From the NCBI GenBank assembly GCA_002315795.1, contig DCIF01000100.1, positions 7,480 through 13,657 on the forward strand: a stretch of 6,178 nt of DNA, given 5' to 3'. Position 1 is the stretch's first letter. The number at the start of each line of letters is the position of its first letter. This document shows, in pieces, positions 6,167-6,178 of this stretch. The position numbers and the translations under genes are program-made. Source of the stretch: Bacteroidales bacterium UBA1733 (GTDB lineage Bacteria > Bacteroidota > Bacteroidia > Bacteroidales > UBA3663). The notes under the pieces were generated by a model. It did not search any database, was not told the DNA's origin, and was given only the letters and a program-made list of their open reading frames with translations.

Positions 6167-6178
6167 GGGAGATTAAGG
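6155..6178 (+). repeat. 10-bp tandem direct repeat across the last stop codon
   Basis: The unit AAGGGAGATT occurs twice in full (6155-6164 and 6165-6174) and begins a third time (AAGG) at the window edge. The first unit boundary carries the TAA stop (6164-6166) of the preceding gene. The AAGGGAG core resembles a Shine-Dalgarno sequence, so it might precede another gene just outside the window, though this phylum rarely uses such signals. The full repeat length cannot be seen. Confidence 0.6.

Noticed and set aside
1..6178. Search for a novel defence, mobile or biosynthetic system
   Set aside because: The genes are common core types with intact motifs, with no integrase, transposase, phage gene, toxin-antitoxin pair or CRISPR repeat. 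The nuclease alone, without immunity or partner genes, does not make a defence system.

Overview
The window looks like chromosomal DNA from a Bacteroidota species, most plausibly a Prevotella/Segatella-type bacterium. Three things point there. Upstream of several genes there are matches to the Bacteroidota -7 promoter element TAnnTTTG. No start codon has a Shine-Dalgarno sequence; the leaders are A/T-rich instead. The protein variants (a DEFD-type DbpA-like helicase, an AroA with an SDWSASSYW segment, an L,D-transpeptidase with TEGC) also fit that phylum as I remember it. The placement is inference, not a database result.

Layout from left to right: (1) the 5' part of an L,D-transpeptidase (YkuD) gene on the minus strand, running off the left edge; (2) a 113-bp AT-rich divergent promoter region; (3) a DbpA-like DEAD-box RNA helicase on the plus strand; (4) tail-to-tail with it, only 3 bp away, a membrane-anchored DNA/RNA non-specific endonuclease on the minus strand; (5) a 110-bp divergent region with a pepT promoter, a palindrome at the expected transcription start and a hairpin in the leader; (6) a tight plus-strand cluster of pepT (tripeptidase T), aroA (EPSP synthase) and a small membrane-anchored acidic protein of unknown function; (7) a 10-bp tandem repeat spanning the last stop codon and running off the right edge.

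The last three genes are probably one transcription unit: the gaps are 14 nt and then a 1-nt stop/start overlap (TAATG). The products do not form an obvious single pathway. PepT acts in peptide catabolism and AroA in the shikimate pathway, so this looks like a housekeeping operon. The helicase probably serves ribosome assembly. The transpeptidase and the nuclease are both predicted to act outside the cytoplasm.

I see no mobile element, CRISPR array, tRNA or rRNA gene, or defence or biosynthetic cluster. The window reads as ordinary core chromosome. The points most worth a second look are the pepT leader structures, the small aroA-coupled protein with its CCGxHxxC cluster, and active-site variants in the transpeptidase and helicase.
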